NCBI GenBank assembly: GCA_009767595.1
Contig: VSDK01027004.1
Location: 340,516 to 404,515 of the forward strand
Length of the DNA stretch: 64,000 nt
From: Symbiodinium kawagutii
Lineage: Eukaryota > Sar > Dinophyceae > Suessiales > Symbiodiniaceae
Direction: 5' to 3'
Below the pieces are notes generated by a model that was not told where the DNA came from, searched no databases, and worked only from the letters and a program-made list of their open reading frames with translations. Shown in pieces: positions 23,201 through 33,533 of the stretch; positions within the stretch are counted from its first letter, which is position 1, and each line of letters starts with the position of its first letter. A program made the position numbers and the translations under genes.

Positions 23201-25879
23201 CATGGTTGCTAGGAAGACTTGACGGTTATACAATGGTAGCCTGCAATAAGTGGTTGCTTCAGAACCCAAGAAATTTGTTTCGGGGATTGTGGGATGATAT
23301 GAACAACCCGCGGGTGATGAACAACACAGTGGTTGTCAACATACTCATTGTACACCAGTTTTGGTGATTCCACGGAGCGTTGGTTGGTACATAACACGTA
23401 TGGGAAGAAAACATGGTTGGTACTGTTGGTACATACGAAGCTTTTGGCAGCTCCAAAATTGCATGCCCCCTAAAAATGAAGATATTCACCAGCTCATTTT
23501 TGGTGATGTTGGGTCAAAGATTTGTCAATCCTGGCGCCAGGAACAACACTCATCGCGAGCAACCAACGTTCAATGATTTACCCGTACCCAATTCATAATT
23601 CATAAGGAATTCACAACATACATCGACCACATCATGAATAAGGCAAGATTACACCAGGATTCCATGTTCTATTGTGTCCGCTACGCACTACAGACCACCA
23701 ATTACTGAGGCTTTATCCAGAAGGGGTGCAATTACCCACAAATCCTTTGATGGATTGAGAAGCGGGGGTGGGTTAATAAGATACTGTAGAGAAAACAACT
23801 AGTTAATGCATTCAATCAAATCTGGAGAAAACAAGGGAGAAACATGTTCTTGCCACGTTGATCTTAATTTCGCTGCGTGCACTTAAGAACCACAGTCTGT
23901 TGATACAGAGTGATAGAGAGAGAGAGAGAGGGAAAAAAAGCCAAAAACAAATGGAAAACAGAAAGAAAAAAGAAATAGACAGAGGTAGAGAGCTAGAGAG
24001 AGAGAGAGAGAGAGAATGACTGAATGAATAGAACTGTGAAATGAAGCATCCACGTGAAAAGAAACACAAGGGAAGCAGTGCCACCAGCTTGACCTAAAAG
24101 AGTCCAGGTGACAAACACACTTGGGGTGTTAATCCTTAGCATCGGTCAGCCACAACCAGAGCCATCCTCTCCTGGGTCCCCAACAAAACCATCATTACCT
24201 GCATTGAAAAGGTGAGAGATAGACCAATCATTCCTGTGAACATGTGACGCTCACTAATAACTTATCTATCCTCTCACATTTGTTCCCCTCCTGCCAAAGT
24301 CACTAAGTATACCCTTGCACTTAAGACCATGAATCCTACGTGGCCTTGGCGCTTGAAACGAGGCAGTTGAAGCTTCTGTGTCCAAGCCAAGCATCTCCCT
24401 GATGGCATCCTTATCAGTGTTATCCTTGCCATAGTGCAGCAAGGACACCTAACCGCCGCAATGTTTCTGCGGCAGCTTGGGGTGTCTCACTTCCCCAGCT
24501 GCTGATCTTCAGAGGATTCAACGTGCCAAAGGATAAACCCAACGGAGATTGCATGGAATCCTGCGGGTAAACCCAGGGGATTACATGGGATCCTGCTGTT
24601 ACAAAAGAATAAGGGGCGCGTATCTCCTCTTAAGTTAGTCAACTGTCGGCGGATCTGTGCATGCCGTTGAGGAAAAAATATTGAAGGCTGTGGGAAATGA
24701 GAGTAAAATCTGTTCAAAAGGACTCGAACATGCAATTTGTGTCCATATTGGCTATAATTACACAACCATGCCGCAACCAAAATACTCAAGATACAACGAG
24801 GACGATACATATTAGCTTATCTATGTTGGAGTATATGCATTAATTGTGTACAGCAAGGACCATACATGTTAGCTTGCTTATGTTGGAATAGATGCATTAT
24901 ACTATATACGATCCTCAAATCTTATGCAACAACATTCTGATATACATGCCGTTGTCACGCACATATCACAGTCCCCAAGTCAGCAGCCATAGCAGCCATG
25001 GCAGCCACCTTCTCATTCATCTTAATGAGTTCCTCCTGATGAAGCATGGTGTTGCCCGCGCATTGGATGCTGGTCTGCAGTCTGCAGGAATTTCACTACA
25101 AGCGGCAACTGGTCAACGAATCACAAAACAGGTTGGTCCGCAAACGGAAAAACTAAGAAAGAAATAAGGAGACAAATCACTAAACAAATATAGACAACTT
25201 ATGACAAATGAACATGTGTCTGTATAGACACTGCAACAACAGCTTGTTTTACATGGAGACTCCTATATTCATATCGACCAGCAATGACTAGCAATGACTG
25301 GTACCTAGCCGAACGGTGCCGAACGATAGCCCAATGGTCAACCCTTCCCAAGCTGATTTGTCTATGGAAGCAAGGTAGTTCCTGAAATTTCGCCAACAAA
25401 AACTGCAGCCCCAACAACACCCACGTCAACAAATCAATACTGATGCATACAGCGGGCTGTTTATAAATAGAGGATGCATGAAGATACCTAATACAATGAA
25501 GAACTCTCACTTTCATTGTTGGGAATCCCCCACATTACCATTAAGCTCCATAAATAATACCAAAAATCACTTATGGATATAGTTACATGAAGAGTATCAC
25601 CACATAAAAATCAACATTTACCAACAATGAATATACTCTTATGGAGATCCACATTTACCAACAAGTGACACTCTTGGTGATTCTCTTATGGACCTATGAA
25701 TACTTAATGGGACTTAACATGTGAAAAAAACCAGTGGTATTACCAACAACTTGATCTTCATGTCGCGGACAGGCACGACCCTCCGCGCGGATCGACACAC
25801 GCATCTCCTCCTCCAGCACGCCATTGGCTTTCAGGTCATGCAGGTCGAAGAGTTTCTGTAGCAACTGTTCCACTTGTTC
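20292..25879 (-). CDS. EF-hand protein, spliced core of six exons
   Basis: Exons, 5' to 3' on the minus strand: 25879-25808 (EQVEQLLQKLFDLHDLKANG, VLEE), 25035-25009 (EELIKMNEK, a 27-base mini-exon), 24448-24396 (VSLLHYGKDNTDKDAIR), 23041-22960 (KFRGVFREQLDPEGRPVPFS, VFRNYMQ), 21653-21585 (GLLLGVDADPEAQVMMVEQF, IAE), 20399-about 20292 (AETARQAFRIPSLASESDHL). Every exon starts with G after AG. Donors are GA (25807, 24395), GT (25008) and GC (22959, 21584). Phases agree at every junction. Joined, residues 15-26 form a canonical EF-hand loop (D at position 1, N at 5, G at 6, L at 8, E at 12), which is only completed by splicing. The layout matches a family of dinoflagellate EF-hand proteins that I know by pattern; its biochemical role is unknown and Ca2+ binding is inferred. 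The last donor is uncertain (GTGGAT at 20291 or GCGCGG further up). Confidence 0.75.
21453..21522. other. assembly gap (70 N) followed by poly-C
   Basis: Seventy N are followed by a C-rich run to 21550. The gap is in the intron just downstream of the exon 21653-21585. Confidence 0.95.
22317..22434 (-). mobile_element. family B element, reverse orientation, in EF-hand intron
   Basis: GTGGCAGTGGGTCAAAGCCC, then CTGTACCCCTGGTTCCCCCA, ending GCTTGACCCATAGCCAAG. Confidence 0.7.
22516..22618 (+). mobile_element. family B element in EF-hand intron
   Basis: GGTATGGGTCAATATTAACG to GGGGTTTTGACCAATAGCCA. The left end is slightly eroded. Confidence 0.65.
22793..22900 (+). mobile_element. family A element next to an exon donor
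   Basis: GGTGTCGGTTTCTCACGCCA to GGTACCCCTATGACTTGAGA, diverged ends. It begins about 60 bases inside the intron that starts at 22959 on the minus strand. Confidence 0.6.
23050..24395. other. EF-hand intron with (GA)n arrays
   Basis: GA dinucleotide arrays lie at 23913-23932 and 23995-24015. The rest is unique AT-rich sequence. Confidence 0.5.
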
Positions 25880-26233
25880 CTGGTCGTGAATGATGGCTTA
25901 GGGATGGCTAATAATGGTTAATGATGGCTAAGGATCCACTTGTAGATGGCTAATGATGGCTTAAGGCTGATGACTCAAATATGCCTTAGTGATGGCTAAT
26001 GATGGGTGTGAAACTCAGAACCTGCCGTCATGAAGGCGTCGCTTGGGAGGTTGCACACTTGGGTGTAACTGTTTCTTCATACCATTTTCAAGCAAAGCAA
26101 GGCATCCACAGGCTTCAAAACATGTTATTTTACCGTGCAACTCAACAACACAAGGGTGTTTCTCAAAATATTGATCACACCATTTGTGAATCACCAACTA
26201 CTGTTTGTTAGGTACGGATCACCCATGATCTAA

Positions 26234-26578
26234 TTGGTGGTTTCTCAAAATAGGGGTGCCCGCATATCATCCAATATAAATCATTTGGGGGGTTCTCAAA
26301 ATAGGGAACCTCAAAAAGGGTTGATTTTTTCCTATAAATGGTTAATATTGGATCCAGTTTATTAACTAACCATTTATAGTCAACCGTGACTTTGGGGGTC
26401 CCCCAAATCATCCAATATTAAACATCAATCTATTAATCTCAATATCAACAATGAATCATCCAATTGTCAAAAATCATCCAGTATTAACAATCGGTCAATC
26501 AATACAAACCAACCATTTTTTGGGTTTCCCTATTATTAACCATTATTATCAATAGGGGTACCCCCAAAACATCCAATC
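26234..26578 (+). mobile_element. cluster of nested or tandem family A elements
   Basis: Three starts of the type GGTTTCTCAAAATAGGGG or GGTTCTCAAAATAGGG lie at about 26236, 26294 and (as right ends) near 26540-26570, with CATCCAATATTAAC and AACCAACCATTTTTTGGG between. This looks like repeated insertion into the same element. Confidence 0.55.
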
Positions 26579-26583
26579 TTAAC

Positions 26584-26656
26584 CCTTAATAGGCAGTTGT
26601 TCCTTGGCAGCAAATCGTCGCCCGCCTGGGCTTTTGCCTTGGAAGATGCACTGGAC
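26584..26656 (-). CDS. candidate exon upstream of the EF-hand core
   Basis: Minus strand, after a very strong acceptor TGTCGTTGCTGTTGCAG|G. Phase 0 gives VQCIFQGKSPGGRRFAAK, where a GA donor (GCCAAG|GAACAA, exon end about 26602) would join in phase 0 to EQVEQLL at 25879. A GT donor at 26583 leaves phase 1 and does not fit. No domain seen. Confidence 0.45.
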
Positions 26657-27347
26657 CTGCAACAGCAACGACAGCAGCCGAGCCAAGGCAAGGAAAGGCC
26701 ATGACCACCGCACCAACAAATCAACAATCACAAAAACAAGTTTGGAGACCCCGTGGAAAATGGCCAGCCTAGAATCAAAGCTTGAACGGTTGGCAGTTCA
26801 TGATCAATCGTCAATAGTGATGATTGTTGAATGATGCACAATCATAGTCGAAAATAATGCTCCTTGCCTAGCAACTCTTGGTTGACAAATCACAGCCTTT
26901 TCTGGTAATTGAAGAATTGTGAATCATTGGTCGTGCTGTTGCGAATGGACGATCTATTAGTTCACAAACCAACTACTGGCGAATAAGATCCAACCATTAG
27001 GTAAAAACTACTATCGGATGATCAATAACAACTATCGGTCTACAACCAACTGTTGGGTAATAACTTTTGCTTAACAACTGCATTGAATATCTACTACTGG
27101 TGAACCAGCAACTATTGCTTCACCACCATTGGTGATTGAGCACTGATGACCAGTCATTGGTTATTATCATCAGGAAATCATCCACCACTTGATTATAAAC
27201 AACCATTGATTATGAACCACCATTACTACGTGGTAATGACCATCAACAATTATTGCTATATGGTATTAACACCACTTGATCAACGATAACCAATAACTTC
27301 TGGTCATCATGGGTTCAGAAACTGCCCTGCCCCTGCTACCCGCCAAC

Positions 27348-27398
27348 CTGGAAGAAGTAGCTCCAGCAGCGGCAGCGCCCGGTTGCAGGGTGGTCGAC
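27348..27398 (-). CDS. candidate exon, unknown protein
   Basis: Minus strand, after TTGGCCCATCAG|G, ending TTCCAG|GTTGGC. Phase 1 in gives RPPCNRALPLLELLLP. The plus strand also has a short open frame with an ATG at 27308 here, so orientation is inferred mainly from splice-site quality and the strand of the neighbours. Confidence 0.35.
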
Positions 27399-27979
27399 CT
27401 GATGGGCCAAGGTTGGATCTGGTTGGTTGATGATTGTTTGGATTGATTAGCCATCTGTTGATCCTGATGGACCAAGATTGTTTGGATTGGTCAATCAGAT
27501 CCTGGTTGGTTAATCAACCATCTGATTGGTTGATTAGCTGGCTGGATCTGGTTGATGACACTTCCCAGGATTTTCTTTTCTTGGGAGGGTGAGTTCATGG
27601 TCACATAGCCTCATTAGTTGGCAAGGTCGTGATTGGTTCAATCGGAAATTCCCGTGGGCTACAATGAAGCCCATGAATCAATCAGTGTAGACCTCAGTGA
27701 CAAGCGATGAACGAGGGATTTTGACACCTCTCATATGGCAAAGGGTCAATACCCTAAACCCCTCTATTCACATCCCAAATATGAACCAAGTCTTCCAACT
27801 GTTGGCATATTTACGTACTCTTTTTAGGTGTATCCATAGAGGGGACCCTGGAACCACCCTTAGATGATGAGCTTTAGGAATTCATCAAGTTTCGGCAACC
27901 CGGCTTGGAGGTCCATGCTCAGGTCATACATGGTCCATGGTATTTAAACACGTGGGAAAAACAAATGGGAGAATTGTTA

Positions 27980-28096
27980 TTTGGCAATGGGTCAATACTA
28001 ACCAAGCACCTGATGGAGATAATCACCAGCAATAATAGGGAAAATAATAGTTAAGGATAGGGGAACCAGGGGTACGGGGTTTTGACCCACAGCCAT
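27980..28096 (+). mobile_element. family B element
   Basis: TTTGGCAATGGGTCAATACT to TTTTGACCCACAGCCATTTG. The right end is followed at once by GCAACAG|GTGG. Confidence 0.7.
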
Positions 28097-28777
28097 TTGG
28101 CAACAGGTGGTGATGAAGAATCAAGCAAACACTCATCAGTCTATGTCAAATCACGAAGCAAATTGTTCAGAAGCACTCGTCTACCTCGCACTGCTGCCAA
28201 CCTAAAAGGACCGGCCCTGGCCATGATGCAGCCCAACATGTTCATAAAAGATCACCAGGGAAGAATTCAATGCTTCATATCATCAAAACCGACCTCAATA
28301 TAGGTGTCTAGCATGAGGTCATTGCACCAACATGATTCCCATCGTGAAATAGAAGCGTCCCACATGGTGGCGAACTGGCAATGTCCAACACAAAGCTTAA
28401 GCTACAGTTGTATGAAATCTTCTAATCAAGAACCAACCAGTTTATCTACAAACTCCATCCAGCGACTTGCGCAACATGCGCAACCATAAGTTTGCGGCAC
28501 ACAATACCCAAACATGTATGGATGATGTACAGTACCCAAAACATGGTAAACCAAAATGACTGGCTTCCCGGCAGTGAACCATTACTCTGTTGCAGCAATA
28601 CCCGACCAATAAGCAAACAAAACGATGACCATGCCAATGACATGGCATAACCATGCATAACCTTGTAGTTGTAATAGGTTATGTCTACCATTACCTTTGG
28701 GTAGCCATAACCTATGGTTGGTCCTGGGTAAACACAGTTTCAACCATAACACAACCAACGGCCAATGACCAACCCAC

Positions 28778-28846
28778 CCTGCGACTCTGCAGCCAAAATG
28801 CGGAGGGGCACCCAGGAGCCTGTTGGCCATGTGGGCTTGCGCCTGC
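28778..28846 (-). CDS. candidate exon, unknown protein
   Basis: Minus strand, after GCTTGCTGGCCAG|G, ending TCGCAGG|GTGGGT. Phase 1 in and out: RRKPTWPTGSWVPLRILAAE, SQ. The incoming phase matches the donor at 33259 and the outgoing phase matches 27398. It is separated from 33259 by the whole LRR gene, so membership is uncertain. Confidence 0.38.
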
Positions 28847-28849
28847 CTG

Positions 28850-28940
28850 GCCAGCAAGCTGGTTGGTTGGCTGGTTGGTTGGCTGGTTCATTGGCTGGTT
28901 CATTTGCTGGTTGGTTGGCTGGTTGGTTGGCGGTGTGGTC
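28850..28940. repeat. (GGTT)n / GGCTGGTT repeat
   Basis: GGTTGGCTGGTTGGTTGGCT-type units run for about 80 bases and create Gly/Trp/Leu-rich open frames on the plus strand that I do not call. Confidence 0.85.
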
Positions 28941-29194
28941 GGTTCAGGCATGACAAACTTGCCTGGTAAAATTGCATGGCGGATCGTTGCAAAGAGTGTC
29001 ATGGCAAAATCCTGTCAAGATTAGCATCCAAATTCAATCAACCATCAGTGATGATGCATGACCAACTGCAGCCAGCACCAACTACAGATTATCCACCAAC
29101 ATAGATCAACTGTGATACAACCAGGTGTATCAATCAACCATGAACAGCATCGGAGCTGCACCAAAAGCAACAAATTTCCCAAGCAATCCCATGG

Positions 29195-31090
29195 TCAGTT
29201 GTCCTCGGCTCGGGTTGAAACTGTGACTGGAGGTAGGCCTACAGTCAACGATTGCAGACTGCTTGGCAACGTTACCTCCTCCAATCTATCCAGGCACTTG
29301 TCCTCGAAAGTTAATCTTTGAAGACCGCTTGGCAATGACACTTTTTGCAAGCTTTGCTTGAAGCCCAAACCAAATGTCAAGCTTTGCAGACTGCTTGGTA
29401 ATGTCACGCGCTCCAAGCTTTGGTCAAAGTCTTCACCAAATGTCAAATGTTCAAGAGTGATAGGCAGAGTCGCTTGTTCCAGGTCCTGATTAAAGCTGTC
29501 ACCGAAGGTCAAACTTTGAAGGCTAGTTGGGAAGGATACACGGTCCAAGCTTTGATTGAAATCCACACCAAACGTCAAAGTCTGAAGGCCGCTTGGCAAA
29601 GTCACGTTTTGCAACGTCTGGTTGAATCGATATCCAAATGACAAACTCTGAAGACTGCTGGGCAACTCCACCTGGTCCAAGTTTTGGTTAAAATCATTTC
29701 CGAATTTCAAGCTCTGGAGACTTGGGAAAGACACTCGATGAAGGCTCTGGTTGAAGCGATCACCCAATGTGAGTTGGCGAAGGCTTGGCCATTCGACTTG
29801 GCGCAAGCTTCGGTTGAAGTTGTCTCCAAAGGTCAAGCTTTCAAGATGCGGAAAGGTCATCCGCCCTAAGCCCTTGTTGAACTGAGCACCAAACACCAAA
29901 CTCCGAAGATTGCTGGGCAAATCAGAGTGCTGCAGACTTTGGTTGAAAGAAGCACCGAATTCTAAGCTCTCAAGAGCGCTTGGCCATGACACTCCCCACA
30001 ATTTCTGGTTGAAACTGGTACTCAATGTCAAACTCTGAAGACTATCGGGTAAGGCTATCCCCTGCAAGCTTTCGTTGAAATCTGGAGCAAATCTCAAAGT
30101 CTGCAGGCTGCTTGGCCAGGTCGATCGCTGCAGGTGTTGGCTGCTGAAACCACTGCTACACCAGAGTTCTTGAAGATTGTGGAGCATCGGCAAACGATCG
30201 TAGAAGCATTCTCCCAATTTCAAGCTTGTAAGGCTGTTGGGTAACGTCACCAACTCCAAGCTTTTGGTGAAACCCATGCCAAGCTTCAAAGTTTGAAGGC
30301 TTGGCAATGACACTCGATCAAGGCTGTGGTTAAATCCATCTCCAAATGTCAGGATCTGAAGGGTGCCAGGCAGGGTCACTCGCTCTAGGCTTTGGTTGAA
30401 GCGGTTGCCAAATGCCAAGCTGTGAAGGCAGCTTGGTAGAGTCACTTCTTCCAAGCTCTGGTTGAAACAGTTCCCAAAGGTAAGGCTCTGAAGGGCACTT
30501 GGCAAGGTCACCTGGACCAAACTTTGGTTAAAGCAAGCACCAAACGTCAACGTGCGCAGACTGCTCGGCAAGCCGACTTGATGCAAGGGTAGGTTGAAGA
30601 AATAAGCGAATGTCAAGCTTTGCAGATTGGGAAATGTCCCCGGCCTCAACCTTTTATCAGTGTAAAATGTCAGGCTTTGAAGGCTACTTGGCAGGGGTAC
30701 AGTTTCTGGGTGATTAAGCGACATCAGCGATGTGACCCCTTCCAATGCAGTCTCATCATTGCCGTGCCCGTAGACATATCGGATTGCTTCGCGCAAATCT
30801 GTTGGCACTCGCGTGCATGATAAGGAGCCAGCTTCACATCCTCTTATCATGCCTTGTTCTTCTAAGGTCTGGTGAAGAATGAGCTTAGATAGTTCGTGAT
30901 GCAGCGCGAATCTTGTACCTGGTCTCGCTGGAAGTTGCTGCGAAACCATCTGAAAAACTTCCCGCCCCAGAGTGCCACCATGAACTTTCAGCTTTAGCCC
31001 TTCGCCCGTCAAACATACCACTTCGAGATCCATCGTCGAGAAGCTTCCAGTCTCGACTTCACCATGGCTCGACAAGTGTTTCCGCTTCAT
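29195..31090 (-). CDS. ubiquitin-like / FNIP-type leucine-rich repeat protein
   Basis: A single uninterrupted frame of 631 codons with its own stop. From Met20 (31033) the protein begins MDLEVVCLTGEGLKLKVHGG, a beta-grasp ubiquitin-like fold ending near residue 90 (SLSCTRVP). From about residue 130 to the end there are 22-23 repeats of 21-22 residues with consensus LQSLTFGxxFNQSLxxVTLP, the FNIP subgroup of LRRs. Members of this dinoflagellate family are cytosolic and probably bind proteins; the partner is unknown. I prefer Met20 as the start because the family normally opens with MxLxVxxLTGEG, and the 19 residues before it look like read-through from flanking DNA. No intron, on the same strand as its neighbours, and a family A element starts 5 bases upstream of the first ATG. 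Intact; nothing looks broken. Confidence 0.85.
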   Translation of the reverse strand: MKRKHLSSHGEVETGSFSTMDLEVVCLTGEGLKLKVHGGTLGREVFQMVSQQLPARPGTRFALHHELSKLILHQTLEEQGMIRGCEAGSLSCTRVPTDLREAIRYVYGHGNDETALEGVTSLMSLNHPETVPLPSSLQSLTFYTDKRLRPGTFPNLQSLTFAYFFNLPLHQVGLPSSLRTLTFGACFNQSLVQVTLPSALQSLTFGNCFNQSLEEVTLPSCLHSLAFGNRFNQSLERVTLPGTLQILTFGDGFNHSLDRVSLPSLQTLKLGMGFTKSLELVTLPNSLTSLKLGECFYDRLPMLHNLQELWCSSGFSSQHLQRSTWPSSLQTLRFAPDFNESLQGIALPDSLQSLTLSTSFNQKLWGVSWPSALESLEFGASFNQSLQHSDLPSNLRSLVFGAQFNKGLGRMTFPHLESLTFGDNFNRSLRQVEWPSLRQLTLGDRFNQSLHRVSFPSLQSLKFGNDFNQNLDQVELPSSLQSLSFGYRFNQTLQNVTLPSGLQTLTFGVDFNQSLDRVSFPTSLQSLTFGDSFNQDLEQATLPITLEHLTFGEDFDQSLERVTLPSSLQSLTFGLGFKQSLQKVSLPSGLQRLTFEDKCLDRLEEVTLPSSLQSLTVGLPPVTVSTRAEDN

Positions 31091-31094
31091 GGGG

Positions 31095-31195
31095 ATGGTG
31101 GTTTCTAATAATTGGGGGCTTCCAAAATGGTTGTTTCATTAATTGGTCAATAAGGTGGATGACAACTGGGGGGTCCCCAAACTGGCTAGAGAAAC
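31095..31195 (+). mobile_element. family A element at the 5' edge of the LRR gene
   Basis: GGTGGTTTCTAATAATTGGG at the left and GGTCCCCAAACTGGCTAGAG plus AAAC at the right. A diverged copy of normal length. Confidence 0.5.
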
Positions 31196-31689
31196 GTTCT
31201 TGGTTCATTGGACTTACAGTAATTGGTCGAATTTGGTAGTGAAATCTCCAGTAGATTGGTTGCTTGTCGCGTGAGATGACTGGGTCACTGGTCGCAAATC
31301 CAACTGGGTCGGCGATGCCGGCGATGTCCTGGAAAGCCATCTGCCCACTGAGTAAATATAAGCAACTGATGAGTAACCATGATCCATCCGAAATCGAGTG
31401 ACCAACAATTACTAAGGATGATCATTGTTAATAAGAATTGACAATAATCATCAATGGTTGTACATGGGATGACTAAGCTATTGTGTGTGTGGCGGGTAAT
31501 ATCAACAATTATTTAGGGCTTACATCATCAAGTACTCCATCACTAGTGAACCATATCATCCATTTGTTCACCATTGACTCATCATTCACACCCCAAAATC
31601 ACGGCATAATGATCTTCTCTACGTGCCAGGCACTTTCATGAGAATATTCTACACCATCCTCTCCACCAGCATCTCGACCCAAATGAACC

Positions 31690-33245
31690 AGCACTAACAT
31701 GTGTCAAATATTGATCATTAACCATCAGCCAACCATCATTGACCATCATTAACCATCATCAACCGTCGTGAACCATCATTAACCGTCAATCAATCATCAA
31801 TTAATCATCAGCCATCAGCCACGACTGAGCCATTCACCAATCAACCATCAATTAGCAATCTACTAATCATCATTCAACCATTAATCAACCATGGGTAAAC
31901 CATCAACAAACCATTCAATACATCCAAAGAACCAATCATCAATCAGCCTGTAATCAACCGTTAATCAATCCTGAGTTTACCATCAATAAACTATGAATCA
32001 ACCGTCAAATCAACTAATTCACCTGCCATTGACTAACCGTCAATCACCACTGAACCATTCAGTAGTGTATACTCCTTGCTCAACCATCTGCTTCAACTTC
32101 ATGTCATTAACCAAGTCCATTCCAACAACCAATCACTGACTAACCACGTCTGAAGCGTTCACCAACCAGTAGTTCACCATTAGTCAATCAACCACTGATC
32201 AACCATCTCCATGATGAACCCTAGTTGAGTGTAGTTAACCACTTCTAGTCACGAAATGGTTGGAACCAGTGGTTAATCATTAGTTAATCATTAGTTAATC
32301 AACAATCATCCATTCCTCAACCAGTAGTCAACCATTTGTTACCCTTTAGTTACTCAACCATTACTTACTTAAACATTGGTTAACTTTCAGTCACCATCAT
32401 TTGTTACTGAACCACTAGTTAATCAACCAGCAATAGCTAATCATCAACCATCCATTTGTTACTCATTAGTTAATCCACCATAGTTCACCATTTGTTTACC
32501 ATTAGTTGCCATTTGTTAAACCATTAGCTGATGATTTGTTAACCATTAGTTAACTATTAGTTAATCAACCAGCATTAGCTAATCATCAATCATCCATTAG
32601 TTAACCATATTCGTAATATAACCATTGCTTGACCATTTGTTAACCATTTGTTACCATTTGTTACCCATCAACCACTACTTAAATCAGTTACTTAATCATT
32701 CATTAACCATCAGTTACCATCATTTGTTACTTAACCATCAGTTAACCATATTCATTACGCATCATCCACTAGTTAACCATTAGTTAACCATCAGTTACCA
32801 TCATTTGCTACTTAACCATCAGTTAAGCATCTTCATTACTTATCATCCACTAGTTAACCATTAGATAACCATTACTTAACCATTAGTTCATCATTCGTTA
32901 ATCATCAATCATCCATTAGATAGCCATATTCGTAACAAAACCATTGCTTGACCATGTGTTTCCGTTTTGTTACCCCTCAACCATTAGTTAACTTACTCAT
33001 CATTAGTTAATCATTAGTTAATCAACCACCAGTTAAATTAACTACTTCATCATGTGTTAACGCTTAGTTAACTATTTGTTAACTATTAGTTAATCAACAG
33101 GCATTAGCTAATCATCAATCATCCATTAGCTAACCATATTCGTAACATAAACATAACCATTACTTAACCATTAGTTATTCATTACTTAACCATTTGTTAA
33201 CCATTAGTTACCATTTGTTACCCATCAACCACTAGTTAGTCAACC
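31690..33245. repeat. degenerate AACCATTAGTTA satellite-like field
   Basis: AACCATTAGTTAACCAT, CATTTGTTACC and AATCATCAATCATCCATTAG recur many times. One longer unit (AGCTAATCATCAATCATCC, ATTAG, AACCATATTCGTAA) occurs near 32575, 32895 and 33105. Non-coding. Confidence 0.7.
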
Positions 33246-33258
33246 ATTCGTTCACCAC

Positions 33259-33477
33259 TTCTGGGCCTCAGCTGTTGCAGCGTCATGGCATCCTGTTCCA
33301 CAGGCGATCTCTGAGGTGCCGCAGGCGGGCGGGCCGACAGCATCTGCCGCGCCGAGCAGGTACCCGGTACCACGACATGAGGCGATGATGGATGGGTCAT
33401 GGGGGTTGATGGTTGATGGTATCATGAGGAAATAGTGAGCAACGATGCAAGGGTGTACTAGGTTCTATCATGCTTAT

Positions 33478-33533
<56 letters not shown>

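Noticed and set aside
27308-27440. Plus-strand start codon frame MGSETALPLLPANLEEV
   Set aside because: Protein-like, but antisense to a minus-strand island with good splice sites, and no plus-strand exons flank it.
28765-29024. Gly/Trp/Leu-rich plus-strand open frames
   Set aside because: Translation of the (GGTT)n repeat.
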